DNA of 64,000 bases from Roseateles sp. XES5 (GTDB lineage: Bacteria > Pseudomonadota > Alphaproteobacteria > Rhizobiales > Rhizobiaceae): NCBI RefSeq assembly GCF_020535545.1, contig NZ_CP084752.1, positions 3,065,501 through 3,129,500 on the forward strand, read 5' to 3'. The translations under genes and the position numbers were made by a program. This document shows positions 16,557 to 26,031 of this stretch, one piece after another (within the stretch, counting starts at the first letter, position 1; every line of letters begins with the position of its first letter). The notes below the pieces were generated by a model. That model saw only the letters and a program-made list of their open reading frames with translations, did no database searches and had not been told where the DNA came from.

Positions 16557-17339
16557 TTAGGCGGGGCTTTGCGCGCCCTTCTGGAAGCGGGAAACAAGCT
16601 GGATCAGGCCGAGGCAACCCCAGGTCAAGGCGAAGGACATGACCGCGAGCGCAGCCGGCTCGTAGGCGCGGTTGGCGCCGAGAAGCTGCATGTAGGGGCC
16701 GAAGGCCGGACGGTTGAGGAGGGCGGCCATGGTGAACTCGCCGATGACGATGGCGAAGGTGAGGAAGGCGCCCGAGAGCACGGCGACCAGCACGTTCGGC
16801 AGGATGATGCGCGCGAGGATCGTCATCCAGCCGGCGCCCAGGCTCTGGGCGGCCTCCGTCAGCGTGGCGATGTCGATGGAGCGCAGGCCCGTATCGACCG
16901 AGCGATACATGTAGGGCAGGGCCAGCGTCGCGTAGCCGAACATCAAGAGAATGTTCGTGCCCGTCGTCGTGCCGGTCAGCGGCAGCCAGCTCGACGTGTT
17001 GTAGAGGCGGATATAGCCGAAGACGATGACGATGGCCGGAATGACCAGCGGCAGGAGGGTGATGAACTCGATATAGGGGCGAAGGCCCGGCATCTTCAGG
17101 CGCACCCAATAGGCGGTGGGCACCACCAGCAGGACGCCGAAGACGATGGTCGCGAGCGCCATGAGCACCGAATAGGTGAAGGTTTCCTGGAAGCGCGGAT
17201 CGCCGAGCACGACGGCATAGGCATCCAGCGAGTAGACGCCACGACGCATCTTCATGGAGAAGTTCGTCATGCCGAGCAGCGGCAGGATGAAATAGAGCAG
17301 CCCGAAGATGAGGGCGCCCCAGGCCCAGAACTTCTTCAT
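16557..17339 (-). CDS. ABC transporter permease (PotC-like)
   Basis: 260 residues with six hydrophobic segments (first at WAWGALIFGLLYFILPLLGM). The EAA loop that docks to the ATPase is TEAAQSLGAGWMTILARIILP. ATG 17339 overlaps the stop of the preceding permease gene (ATGA), supporting co-translation. The same frame stays open far upstream, but that stretch is antisense-free shadow of the neighbouring gene. Confidence 0.9.
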   Translation of the reverse strand: MKKFWAWGALIFGLLYFILPLLGMTNFSMKMRRGVYSLDAYAVVLGDPRFQETFTYSVLMALATIVFGVLLVVPTAYWVRLKMPGLRPYIEFITLLPLVIPAIVIVFGYIRLYNTSSWLPLTGTTTGTNILLMFGYATLALPYMYRSVDTGLRSIDIATLTEAAQSLGAGWMTILARIILPNVLVAVLSGAFLTFAIVIGEFTMAALLNRPAFGPYMQLLGANRAYEPAALAVMSFALTWGCLGLIQLVSRFQKGAQSPA

Positions 17340-18226
17340 TTCAGCCACCTTTCGCTGCGGGCCCGCAGCCAGATGTAGATCGTGTTGGCAATGCCCGTGA
17401 CGACGATCATGCCGAAGGCCAGCGCATAGCCGAGATGGGGATTGCCGAGAACGTCGCCGCGGATCTGTGCGAAGAGCAGGATCGGCACGATGGAGAGCGA
17501 CGAGCCGGTCAGCGCGATGGCGGTCGCGACGGCGCCGAAGGCATTGGCGAAGAGCAAGGCGAGCGTGCCGAGGAAGGAGGGCAGCAGGATCGGGAAGGCG
17601 ACCATGCGCCAGTACTGTGCGTTGGTCGCGCCGAGAATCTGCGCCGCCTCGCGCCATTCGCGCTTCAGGCCGTCGAGCGCGGGCGTGATGATGAGGATCA
17701 TCAGCGGAATCTGGAAGAACAGATAGGTGATCGTCAGGCCCCAGAAGGACAGGATGTTGAAGCCGAGCGCACGCAGGTCGATGCCGACCTGGGTCTTCAG
17801 GAACACCGTGAGAAGGCCGACCGGGCCGAGGGTCGCGAGGAAGGCGAAGGCGAGCGGGACGCCTGCGAAGTTGGAGGCAACGCCCGAGAAGGTCAGCAGC
17901 GGGCCGCGGATCCATTTCGGCAGGCCGCCGAGCACCACGGCGGAGGCGACCGCAAAGCCGATCAGGCAGCCGAGCAGGGCCGAGGCGATGGAGATCTTGA
18001 TCGAGATCCAGTAGGCCGACAGGATCGACGTCGTGAACAGCCCGCGGATGTTGTCCAGCGTGAAGCCGCCTTCCGGCGTCTGGAACGCGCCAAGGACGAT
18101 ACGCATCGTCGGCATGACCAGGAACAGCAGGACAAAGATCGCGAAGGGCGCCACGCCGAGCCAATGCAGCGGGAGGCGGAAGGGCTCCCGCGTCGGCTGT
18201 CTGGTGGCTGAACTGTCTGATGACAT
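17336..18226 (-). CDS. ABC transporter permease (PotB-like)
   Basis: 296 residues with about six membrane segments; the first is WLGVAPFAIFVLLFLVMPTM. The EAA loop is WREAAQILGATNAQYWRMVAFP. ATG 18226 (MSSDSSATRQ) has GAGG upstream; a start 12 codons earlier at 18262 has no ribosome-binding site. It belongs to the operon binding protein, permease, permease, ATPase. Confidence 0.9.
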   Translation of the reverse strand: MSSDSSATRQPTREPFRLPLHWLGVAPFAIFVLLFLVMPTMRIVLGAFQTPEGGFTLDNIRGLFTTSILSAYWISIKISIASALLGCLIGFAVASAVVLGGLPKWIRGPLLTFSGVASNFAGVPLAFAFLATLGPVGLLTVFLKTQVGIDLRALGFNILSFWGLTITYLFFQIPLMILIITPALDGLKREWREAAQILGATNAQYWRMVAFPILLPSFLGTLALLFANAFGAVATAIALTGSSLSIVPILLFAQIRGDVLGNPHLGYALAFGMIVVTGIANTIYIWLRARSERWLK

Positions 18227-18311
18227 TAAGAAAACCTCGGGTGGGGTTGCCGTCATTGGCATACCGCAATCGTCGCCCCGGCCAGAGAGCCGGGGCGACG
18301 AAGGATGTCGT

Positions 18312-19415
18312 TTACTGCACGTTCGCGCCGACGACGCTGTCCCATGCGCCGGTTACGGCAGCCTTGTTGGCGTCGACTTCCTCGAGCGTCGGGAAGTAGG
18401 CCTTTTCATAGGATTCTGCCGGCGGCAGGGCGTCGATCAGGTCCTGCGGAACCTTGCCGGCCTTGACCATGGCGTTGAAGCGTGCCGGATGGCAATAGCC
18501 CTTCAGCCAGCCGAGCTGACCTTCGTCGGAGTACAGATGCTCCATCCACAGCTTGGCAGCGTTCGGGTGCGGCGCGTAGGCCGAGATGCCCTGAACGTAG
18601 ACGCCGGCGAGGACGCCTGTTGCCGGAACGACGACTTCCGTCGGCGGGTTGCCGTTGAGGGTCTTGGCCCAGCCGAGCGCGTTGTAGTCCCAGGCGACGA
18701 CGATCGGGGTCGAGCCTTGGGCGAGCGTGCCGGACTTGCCGATAACCGGAACGAAGTTGCCGGCCTTGTTCATTTCGGCAAAGTAGGCAAGGCCAGCTTC
18801 ACCGGCTTCCTTGCCGGACTTCGCGCCCTTGCCGAGACCGGCGGCGAGAACGCCGAGGATGGCCTGGTTGGAGGCGCGCGGGTCGCCGGCGAGAGCGACC
18901 TGGCCGGCATATTCCGGCTTCAGGAGGTCGGCCCAGTCCTTCGGCGTGTTGGCGACGAGGTCCTTGTTCACCAGGAAGGACATCACGCCGTAGTAGTCGC
19001 CGTACCAGTAGCCTTCGGCGTCCTTGACGGAGTCCGGAATTTCGTCCCAGGTCGAGACCTTGTAGGGCTGCAGCAGGCCTTCGGCCTTGGCCTGCGGGCC
19101 GAAGGCGAGACCGACGTCGATCACGTCGGGCGACTGCGGGCCCTTGTTGTCCTTGTTGGCCTTGATGGCTTCGACTTCGTCAGCCGAGCCGGCGTCGGGG
19201 TTCAGTTCGTTGACCTGGATTTCCGGATACTTCGCCTTGAAGGAGGCGATGACGTCACCGTAACCGCACCAGTCGTGCGGCAGGGCGATCGTCGTCAGCA
19301 TGCCTTCCTTCTTGGCGGCTTCGATCAGCTCGGCGCTCGGCTCAGCGAAGGCGAGCGACGTGGTGGCGATCACCATGGCGGTGGAGAGCGAAAGCAGACG
19401 TTTCGTATGTGACAT
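18312..19415 (-). CDS. ABC transporter periplasmic substrate-binding protein
   Basis: 367 residues with a Sec signal peptide (KRLLSLSTAMVIATTSLAFA). The mature chain is a class D/iron-polyamine-aminoethylphosphonate-type binding protein (ALPHDWCGYGDVIASFKAKYP, YWYGDYYGVMSFLVN, VVAWDYNALGW). The ligand is unknown. AAGGAG lies upstream; ATG 19415 and the adjacent GTG 19418 are both usable. First of the four transporter genes and 100 bp downstream of rpiR on the same strand, so it may share its control with the divergent operon. Confidence 0.87.
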   Translation of the reverse strand: MSHTKRLLSLSTAMVIATTSLAFAEPSAELIEAAKKEGMLTTIALPHDWCGYGDVIASFKAKYPEIQVNELNPDAGSADEVEAIKANKDNKGPQSPDVIDVGLAFGPQAKAEGLLQPYKVSTWDEIPDSVKDAEGYWYGDYYGVMSFLVNKDLVANTPKDWADLLKPEYAGQVALAGDPRASNQAILGVLAAGLGKGAKSGKEAGEAGLAYFAEMNKAGNFVPVIGKSGTLAQGSTPIVVAWDYNALGWAKTLNGNPPTEVVVPATGVLAGVYVQGISAYAPHPNAAKLWMEHLYSDEGQLGWLKGYCHPARFNAMVKAGKVPQDLIDALPPAESYEKAYFPTLEEVDANKAAVTGAWDSVVGANVQ

Positions 19416-19517
19416 CACGGGTGTTCTCCTTTTGTGTGTCAGGCATTTCGGCGAGGTGATTACTTGTGGCGTATGAAGCTTATGTGACAGTTTTGTTTCG
19501 GTTTTTTCGTTTTGCTG

Positions 19518-20417
19518 TCACGGCTTGCCGGAGACCTCCGGCCGGGGTTTGCGGAAAAGCCGGCTGGCCTCGAAGAGGCCCTCCAGCGTCTTCATTCGGC
19601 CGCTGGTTTCCTCCCAGCCCGAACTCTGGACGGCTTCGATCAACGCTTCGACGATGAACAGCGTCACGACGGACGAATCCCATGCCGAGGGCGCTTCGAT
19701 ATGGACCCGGAACACCTTCGCGGCCGCCTTCGCGACGGGCGAGGCCCACTGGTCGGTAAAAAGCACGATCTCCACGCCGCGCTCGCGGGCGGCGCGGCCG
19801 AGCGTTTCCATCTCCTGCTCGTAGCGCCTGATGTCGAAGATCACGAGCACGTCGCCGGCCTTCATGTTCAGCACGTAGTGCGGCCAGGAACTCGGATTGG
19901 AGGCGATCTGCGTGACGTTCGGGCGGATGACCTGGAGATGGGTGAAGAGATAGTCGGCGAGCGCCTTCGTGATGCGGCCGCCGATGATGTAGATGCTGCG
20001 CTGGCGGTCGGCGAGAAGGGCTGCCGCGCCATCGAATTCCGGGGTCTCGAGCTGCGCCAGCGTCTGGCGCAGGTTGGTCATGATCGCATCGGCGAAGCGA
20101 TTGAGGATATGCGTGCCGGGCGCATTGGCGGCCCAGCGGTCATGCTTGGTGATCGGGCTGGACAGCGTCGCCTCGAGTTCATGATGCAGGCGGGCCTGGA
20201 AATCCGGGAAGCCCCGGAAGCCGAGCTTCTGCACCATGCGTGCAACGGTCGGCGTCGACACGCCGGCGTTCTCGGCCACCGTCGTGATGCTACCGAGGCC
20301 GGAGACGGGATAGTTGTCGAGCAGCGATGTGGCCAGCTGCTTTTCGGCGCGCGTCAACGCATCGAAATGAGCATGGATCACATCCGACACCGTCATGGAT
20401 GCTTGGTTCAGCGTCAA
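19518..20417 (-). CDS. RpiR/MurR-family transcriptional regulator
   Basis: 299 residues. The N-terminal RpiR helix-turn-helix is at ~10-80 (LTRAEKQLATSLLDN, VSTPTVARMVQKLGFRGFPDFQ). The SIS domain is at ~125-255 (RSIYIIGGRITKALADYLFTHL, GDVLVIFDIRRYEQEM, VEIVLFTDQWASPVAK). SIS domains usually bind phosphosugars but also sense other metabolites. It sits between the ABC operon (same strand) and the divergent amino-alcohol operon. Two matching palindromes in the divergent spacer are probable operators. Confidence 0.9.
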   Translation of the reverse strand: MTLNQASMTVSDVIHAHFDALTRAEKQLATSLLDNYPVSGLGSITTVAENAGVSTPTVARMVQKLGFRGFPDFQARLHHELEATLSSPITKHDRWAANAPGTHILNRFADAIMTNLRQTLAQLETPEFDGAAALLADRQRSIYIIGGRITKALADYLFTHLQVIRPNVTQIASNPSSWPHYVLNMKAGDVLVIFDIRRYEQEMETLGRAARERGVEIVLFTDQWASPVAKAAAKVFRVHIEAPSAWDSSVVTLFIVEALIEAVQSSGWEETSGRMKTLEGLFEASRLFRKPRPEVSGKP

Positions 20418-20496
20418 ATTGTTCCCCTGCGCTCCGGTCTTTGCCGGAGTTTCGAAAATTAAACATCGCTGTCACAATTCGAGTCAAATGATTTTT

Positions 20497-20554
20497 TGAA
20501 GAGATTTTTTCACAACCCCGTTGACAGCGGCAAAACTGTGAAGAATTCTTTTCA
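20497..20554. promoter_or_regulatory. Paired TGAA-N8-TTCA palindromes and promoter of the 20589 operon
   Basis: Site 1 at 20497-20512 and site 2 at 20539-20554 both read TGAA-GA-N6-TTCA, match at 13 of 16 bases, and start exactly 42 bp apart. A good -35 (TTGACA, 20521-20526) with a 17-bp spacer leads to AATTCT (20544-20549), so site 2 covers the -10 box. This arrangement suits repression by the adjacent RpiR protein. Confidence 0.6.
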
Positions 20555-20588
20555 TTAATGATAAAAGCCGGTCGAGGGGATCAGGCTG

Positions 20589-21347
20589 ATGGGAATTCTG
20601 ACTGGAGAGGAGGGCGACCCCGTCGCCCTTGAGAATGCTGCTGCGCGCGGTCGGGTCATCCTGGTCTGCGAGCATGCATCGCGCCTTCTGCCCAAATCGC
20701 TCGGCACGCTCGGCCTGTCCAGCGAGGCGCTGGCGAGCCATATCGCCTGGGACCCGGGTGCGCTCGCCGTATCGCGCATGATGGCGAAAAGCCTCGATGC
20801 CACGCTGGTCTTCCAGCGTTTTTCCCGTCTCGTCTACGACTGCAACCGTCCGCCGGAATCGCCCGCCGCCATGCCGGAGAAGAGCGAGGTCTTCGACGTT
20901 CCCGGCAATGCCGGGCTCGACCAGGCGGCGCGCGATGCCCGCACGGAGGCCCTCTACCTGCCATTCCGGGAAAAGCTCTCCCGCCTGGTGAAGGAGCGGA
21001 CGGGCGAGGGCAGGGCGCCCGTCATCGTGACGATGCACAGCTTCACGCCGGTCTATTTCGGCAAGCCGCGCGCGGTCGAAATCGGCATCCTGCACGATGC
21101 CGACACGCGCCTTGCCGACGCCATGCTGGCCGAGGCCGGCACGGGCGGGCTTTACGACATCCGTCGCAACGAGCCCTACGGGCCTGAGGACGGCGTGACG
21201 CATACCTTGAAGGAGCACGGCCTTTCCAACGGCCTTGCCAACGTAATGATCGAGGTCCGCAACGACCTCATCCGAGACGAAGTCGATCAAAGGGTCGTGG
21301 CCGACTATCTGGCAGGATTGCTCCTCAAGAGCCTTCCCGCCGCCTAA
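20589..21347 (+). CDS. N-formylglutamate amidohydrolase-family protein
   Basis: 252 residues of the FGase family: VILVCEHASRLLPKSLG, SHIAWDPGALAVS, VYDCNRPPES, VTMHSFTPVYFGKPR and a C-terminal VMIEVRNDLI. The Glu/His zinc-type residues of the family are present. FGase normally ends the HutF histidine route. There are no hut genes here; instead it heads an operon with a glutamine-synthetase-like ligase, so it may hydrolyse a gamma-glutamyl amide (inference). ATG 20589 is preceded by GAGGGGATCAGG. Confidence 0.82.
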   Translation: MGILTGEEGDPVALENAAARGRVILVCEHASRLLPKSLGTLGLSSEALASHIAWDPGALAVSRMMAKSLDATLVFQRFSRLVYDCNRPPESPAAMPEKSEVFDVPGNAGLDQAARDARTEALYLPFREKLSRLVKERTGEGRAPVIVTMHSFTPVYFGKPRAVEIGILHDADTRLADAMLAEAGTGGLYDIRRNEPYGPEDGVTHTLKEHGLSNGLANVMIEVRNDLIRDEVDQRVVADYLAGLLLKSLPAA

Positions 21348-21465
21348 TCAGAAAAAGACCCGGGGAGCGGCATGCCCGCGGCGCATATCCCATGCATTTC
21401 ATGGGCCTCAGACACAGGCGGCCCTCGGCAATTCCGCCAGGGACCAGTCGATACAGGGGAAAAAC

Positions 21466-23049
21466 ATGTCAGATTATTCCGATAACGATAAACATGAGGA
21501 CATGCAGGTCCTGCATTCCATGGGATACGCGCAGGAACTCGAGCGGCGCATGAGCCAGTTCTCGAACTTCGCCGTTTCCTTTTCGATCATTTGCATTCTT
21601 TCCGGCGGCATCAATTCCCTCGCGCAGGCGACCTCCGGCGCCGGGGGCGCTGCGATCGGCATCGGCTGGCCGGTCGGCTGCTTCATTTCCTTCGTCTTCG
21701 CCGTCGCCATGGCACAGATCAGCTCGGCCTATCCGACGGCCGGCGGCCTCTATCACTGGGGTTCCATCCTCGGCAACCGCTTCACCGGCTGGCTGACCGC
21801 CTGGTTCAACCTGCTCGGCCTCGTCACGGTTCTCGGCGCCATCAATGTCGGCACCTACTACTTCTTCATGGGCTCGTTCGGCACGCCGTATTTCGCCCTG
21901 GAAGACACCACGACGACCCGCATCATCTTCCTGGCGATCATCACCGGCGCCCAGGCGCTCGTGAACCACATGGGCATCGGCCTCACCGCGCGGCTGACGG
22001 ACTTTTCCGGCTATCTGATCTTCGCGACGTCCATCGCGCTCGCCATCGTGTGCCTGGCCGCCGCCGACAGCTACGACATCGCCCGCCTCTTCACCTTCTC
22101 GAACTTCTCGGGTGCGGCCGGCGGCAATGTCTGGCCGGAAAATTCGGGCACCTGGGTGTTCCTGCTCGGCCTTCTCCTGCCGATCTACACCATCACCGGC
22201 TACGATGCCTCGGCCCATACGTCGGAAGAAACCGTCAAGGCGGCGCATTCCGTGCCGCGCGGCATGGTCTCCTCCGTGCTGTGGTCGGCGCTGTTCGGCT
22301 ACATCATGCTGTGCTCCTTCGTGCTGATGATCCCGGGTTCCGTGGCCAATGCCGACGGCACCACGACGGACGGCATGACGGCCGCGGCCGCACAGGGCTG
22401 GAACGTCTTCTTCTGGGCCATGGACACGCAGGTCAATCCGACCATCAAGGACGTGCTCTACTTCGCGATCCTCGTCGCCCAGTGGCTCTGCGGCCTTGCC
22501 ACCGTCACCTCGGTTTCGCGCATGATCTTCGCCTTCTCGCGTGACGGCGGCCTGCCGTTCTCGCGCGGCCTGTCGAAGGTCAGCCCGAACTACCGCACGC
22601 CGGTCGCCGCCATCTGGACCGGTTCCATCCTGTCGGTGCTGTTCGTCTGGGGCTCCTCGCTCGTCTCCATCGGCGAGACGCCCGTCTACACCGTCGTCGT
22701 CTCGTGCACGGTCATCTTCCTCTTCTTCTCCTTCGCGATCCCGATCGCGCTCGGCCTCTTCGCCTGGGGCACCTCGAAGTGGGACAAGATGGGACCGTGG
22801 AATCTCGGCGAGGGCATGTTCAAGCTGTTCGCGATCCTGTCGATCATCGCCATGGCGCTGATCTTCATCCTCGGCATCCAGCCGCCGAACGACTGGGCGC
22901 TCTACATCACCGTCGGCTTCCTCGTCCTGACCGCGATCATCTGGTTCGGCCTCGAAAGCCGCCGCTTCCGCGGCCCGCCGATCGGTGACGAAGTCGCCCG
23001 TCGCCAGGCCGAGATCGCCGCCGCCGAAAAGGCTGTCGGCCAGGCCTGA
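21466..23049 (+). CDS. APC-family amino acid/amine permease
   Basis: 527 residues with about 12 membrane segments and the APC start (SMGYAQELERRMSQFSNFAVSFS, then ILSGGINSLAQA). A cytoplasmic consensus-like YDASAHTSEETVKAAHSVPRG is present. It belongs with GABA/amine permeases. In this operon it would import the amine that the downstream ligase glutamylates. ATG 21466 follows AGGGGAAAAAC. A short hairpin (CCCATG/CATGGG near 21389-21405) lies in the 118-bp gap upstream. Confidence 0.88.
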   Translation: MSDYSDNDKHEDMQVLHSMGYAQELERRMSQFSNFAVSFSIICILSGGINSLAQATSGAGGAAIGIGWPVGCFISFVFAVAMAQISSAYPTAGGLYHWGSILGNRFTGWLTAWFNLLGLVTVLGAINVGTYYFFMGSFGTPYFALEDTTTTRIIFLAIITGAQALVNHMGIGLTARLTDFSGYLIFATSIALAIVCLAAADSYDIARLFTFSNFSGAAGGNVWPENSGTWVFLLGLLLPIYTITGYDASAHTSEETVKAAHSVPRGMVSSVLWSALFGYIMLCSFVLMIPGSVANADGTTTDGMTAAAAQGWNVFFWAMDTQVNPTIKDVLYFAILVAQWLCGLATVTSVSRMIFAFSRDGGLPFSRGLSKVSPNYRTPVAAIWTGSILSVLFVWGSSLVSIGETPVYTVVVSCTVIFLFFSFAIPIALGLFAWGTSKWDKMGPWNLGEGMFKLFAILSIIAMALIFILGIQPPNDWALYITVGFLVLTAIIWFGLESRRFRGPPIGDEVARRQAEIAAAEKAVGQA

Positions 23050-23061
23050 CCTTTCCAGCGC

Positions 23062-23088
23062 GGGGGCCGCGCATGCGGCCCCCGTTTT
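23062..23088 (+). terminator. Hairpin terminator or attenuator after the permease gene
   Basis: A perfect 9-bp GC stem (GGGGGCCGC with GCGGCCCCC), GCAT loop, then GTTTTC. It lies inside the presumed operon, so it may lower expression of downstream genes rather than end the unit. Confidence 0.65.
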
Positions 23089-23156
23089 CATTTCGACCGT
23101 TCAATTTCCGACCGCGGCGAGAGCTTCGCCGGACACCACTCCAGGACCGAAACACC

Positions 23157-24527
23157 ATGAGCACGACTTACACATTCGATGATCTGAAGAAGGATGTCGC
23201 CGAAGGCCGCATCGACACCGTTCTCGCCTGCCTCGTCGATATGCAGGGCCGCCTCATGGGCAAACGTTTCCACGCGCAGTATTTCGTCGAAAGCGCCTAT
23301 GAGGAGACCCATAGCTGCAACTATCTGCTGGCGACGGACATGGAGATGGATACGGTCTCCGGCTACAAGTCGACGAGCTGGGCGGCCGGCTATGGCGACT
23401 ATACGATGAAGCCGGACCTTGCGACGTTGCGCAAGCTGCCGTGGCTCGAAGGCACCGCGCTGGTGCTCTGCGACGTGCTCGACCACCACACCCACGAGGA
23501 AGTGCCGCATTCGCCGCGCGCCATCCTGAAGAAGCAGGTCAAGCGGCTGGAGGCCATGGGCCTCAAGGCCTTCATGGCGAGCGAACTCGAATTCTTCCTC
23601 TTCGACCAGAGCTTCGACGACGCACGCGAAAGCGGCTACCGGGACCTGCGTCTCGCCTCCGGCTACAACGAGGACTACCATATCTTCCAGACGACCAAGG
23701 AAGAGGACGTCATGCGCGCGCTGCGCAACGGCCTGCAGGGCGCCTGCATTCCGGTGGAGAACTCCAAGGGCGAGGCCTCGGCCGGCCAGGAGGAAATCAA
23801 CGTGCGCTATGCCGACGCGCTGGCGATGGCGGACCGGCATTCGATCATCAAGAACGCCACCAAGGAAATCGCCTGGCAGCGCGGCAAGGCCGTGACCTTC
23901 CTTGCCAAGTGGAACTACAACGCCGCCGGCTCCTCCTCGCATATCCACCAGTCGCTGTGGAGCGTGGACGGCAAGGAGGCGAAGTTCTTCGACAAGGACG
24001 CCAAATACGGCATGTCGGAGATGATGCGCATGTATGTGGCGGGCCTGCTCGCCCATGCCAGCGAGATCACCTATTTCCTCGCGCCCTACATCAATTCCTA
24101 CAAGCGTTTCGTCGCCGGCACCTTCGCGCCCACCAAGGCCGTCTGGAGCAAGGACAACCGCACGGCCGGCTATCGCCTGTGCGGCGAGGGCACCAAGGGC
24201 ATCCGCATCGAATGCCGCGTCGGCGGCTCCGACCTCAACCCGTACCTTGCCATGGCGGCGCTGCTCGCCGCCGGCATTGCCGGCATCGGGGGCAAGCTTG
24301 AACTGGAGGCCCCCTTCGTGGGCGACGCCTATGGCGGCAAGGATATCCGCGAGATTCCGAAGACCCTGCGCGGTGCTGCGGCGGCCCTGAAGGAGTCCCG
24401 GATGCTGCGCGAGGCCTTCGGCGACGACGTCATCGATCACTATGTCCGCGCCGCCGAATGGGAGCAGGAAGAGTACGACCGCCGCATCACCGACTGGGAG
24501 GTGGCGCGCGGCTTCGAGAGAGCGTAA
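23157..24527 (+). CDS. Glutamine-synthetase-family gamma-glutamylamide ligase
   Basis: 456 residues of the GS superfamily: ASELEFFLF (metal Glu), the ATP/metal block SSSHIHQSLWS, NSYKRFVAGTFAPTKAVWSKDNRTAGYR, and IECRVGGSDLNPYLAMAALLAAG. It is closer to amine ligases (PuuA/IpuC/GlnT type) than to GlnA: it lacks the adenylylation tyrosine context and lies with a permease, aldehyde dehydrogenase and alcohol dehydrogenase. Expected reaction: glutamate + amine + ATP to a gamma-glutamylamide. Ethanolamine or another amino alcohol fits the neighbours. The start at 23157 is chosen because upstream in-frame codons fall in the terminator region. Confidence 0.85.
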   Translation: MSTTYTFDDLKKDVAEGRIDTVLACLVDMQGRLMGKRFHAQYFVESAYEETHSCNYLLATDMEMDTVSGYKSTSWAAGYGDYTMKPDLATLRKLPWLEGTALVLCDVLDHHTHEEVPHSPRAILKKQVKRLEAMGLKAFMASELEFFLFDQSFDDARESGYRDLRLASGYNEDYHIFQTTKEEDVMRALRNGLQGACIPVENSKGEASAGQEEINVRYADALAMADRHSIIKNATKEIAWQRGKAVTFLAKWNYNAAGSSSHIHQSLWSVDGKEAKFFDKDAKYGMSEMMRMYVAGLLAHASEITYFLAPYINSYKRFVAGTFAPTKAVWSKDNRTAGYRLCGEGTKGIRIECRVGGSDLNPYLAMAALLAAGIAGIGGKLELEAPFVGDAYGGKDIREIPKTLRGAAAALKESRMLREAFGDDVIDHYVRAAEWEQEEYDRRITDWEVARGFERA

Positions 24528-24646
24528 GGCTGCTGCCAGCCAAGGCCGAACCTGCCCCGGCGAGTAACCCTCCAGGGATATTTGCTGCGCGGCAGGACCG
24601 GCTATTGTCCGGCGCGAAACTTCATATCGGAAACAGGAAGTCGATC

Positions 24647-26026
24647 ATGACTGTGATCAAATGCATATCCCCCGTGGACGGCTCGGTTTACGCCGAGCGC
24701 GAGGCGATGCCGCTGGCCGCCGCGCAGGCCGTCGTCGCCCGCGCGAAGAAGGCGCAGAAGGCCTGGGCCAAGCGTCCGCTGGAAGACCGTATCCAGCTCG
24801 TCCTCAAGGGTGTCGCCCGCGTCAACGAGATGGCCGACGAGATCGTGCCGGAAATCGCCTGGCAGATGGGACGCCCGGTGCGCTACGGCGGTGAGTTCAA
24901 GGGCTTCAACGAGCGCTCCAACTATGTCGCCGAAATCGCCGGCTCCTCCCTCGCGCCCATCGTCATCGAGAACAGCGACCGTTTCGAGCGCCGCATCGAA
25001 CGCGAAGCCCATGGTGTCGTCTTCGTCATCGCGCCTTGGAACTACCCCTACATGACGGCGATCAACACGATCGCACCGGCCCTGATGGCCGGCAATGTCG
25101 TCATCATCAAGCATGCCGCCCAGACGCTGCTCGTCGGCGAGCGCCTCGTGCGCGCCTTCAACGAGGCAGGCGTGCCGGAAGACGTCTTCCAGAACGTCTT
25201 CCTCGACCATGACACGACTTCGGCGCTGATCGCCGCCAACTCGTTCGACTTCATCAATTTCACCGGCTCCGTCGAGGGCGGCCGGGCCATCGAGCGCGCC
25301 GCCGCCGGCACCTTCACGCCCGTCGGCCTCGAGCTCGGCGGCAAGGATCCGGGCTACGTCATGGAAGACGCGGACCTCGACGCCGCCGTCGACACGCTGA
25401 TGGACGGCGCGACCTACAATTCCGGCCAGTGCTGCTGCGGCATCGAGCGCATCTACGTCAACGAGAAGCTCTACGACGCCTTCGTCGAGAAGTCCGTCGC
25501 CTGGGTCTCCAACTACAAGCTCGGCAATCCGCTCGATCCGGAAACGACGCTCGGCCCGATGGCGCACAAGCGCTTCGCCGCGACCGTGCGCGCCCAGATC
25601 GCCGATGCGGTTTCGCGCGGCGCGAAGGCGCTCGTCGATCCCAAGCTCTTCCCGGCCGACGACGGCGGCGCCTATGTCGCCCCGCAGGTCCTCGTCGATG
25701 TCGATCATTCGATGGAGTTCATGACCGAGGAGACCTTCGGCCCGGCCGTCGGCATCATGAAGGTCAAGAGCGACGAGGAAGCGCTCGCCCTGATGAACGA
25801 CTGCAAATACGGCCTCACCGTCTCGCTCTGGACGAAGGACAGCGAAAGGGCGGCCCGCATCGCCGGCGACCTCGAGACCGGCACCGTCTTCCAGAACCGC
25901 GCCGACTATCTCGACCCGGCGCTCTGCTGGACCGGCGTCAAGGAAACGGGCCGCGGCGGCTCGCTCTCCGTCATCGGTTTCCATAACCTCACCCGACCGA
26001 AATCCTACCATTTCAGGAAAGCTTGA
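24647..26026 (+). CDS. Aldehyde dehydrogenase
   Basis: 459 residues of the NAD(P)-dependent ALDH superfamily. Visible are the N-terminal VIAPWNYPYMTAINTIAPALM, the NAD loop FTGSVEGGRAIERAA, the catalytic Glu in GLELGGKDPGYV and the catalytic Cys in YNSGQCCCGIERIYV. In the proposed pathway it oxidises a gamma-glutamyl aldehyde to the acid. ATG 24647 is preceded by AACAGGAAG. Its TGA lies 5 bp before the next gene. Confidence 0.92.
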   Translation: MTVIKCISPVDGSVYAEREAMPLAAAQAVVARAKKAQKAWAKRPLEDRIQLVLKGVARVNEMADEIVPEIAWQMGRPVRYGGEFKGFNERSNYVAEIAGSSLAPIVIENSDRFERRIEREAHGVVFVIAPWNYPYMTAINTIAPALMAGNVVIIKHAAQTLLVGERLVRAFNEAGVPEDVFQNVFLDHDTTSALIAANSFDFINFTGSVEGGRAIERAAAGTFTPVGLELGGKDPGYVMEDADLDAAVDTLMDGATYNSGQCCCGIERIYVNEKLYDAFVEKSVAWVSNYKLGNPLDPETTLGPMAHKRFAATVRAQIADAVSRGAKALVDPKLFPADDGGAYVAPQVLVDVDHSMEFMTEETFGPAVGIMKVKSDEEALALMNDCKYGLTVSLWTKDSERAARIAGDLETGTVFQNRADYLDPALCWTGVKETGRGGSLSVIGFHNLTRPKSYHFRKA

Positions 26027-26031
26027 AGCGC

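Noticed and set aside
20589..21347. FGase-like gene as part of a histidine (hut) pathway
   Set aside because: No hut gene within the window near it; its operon partners are amine and alcohol enzymes.
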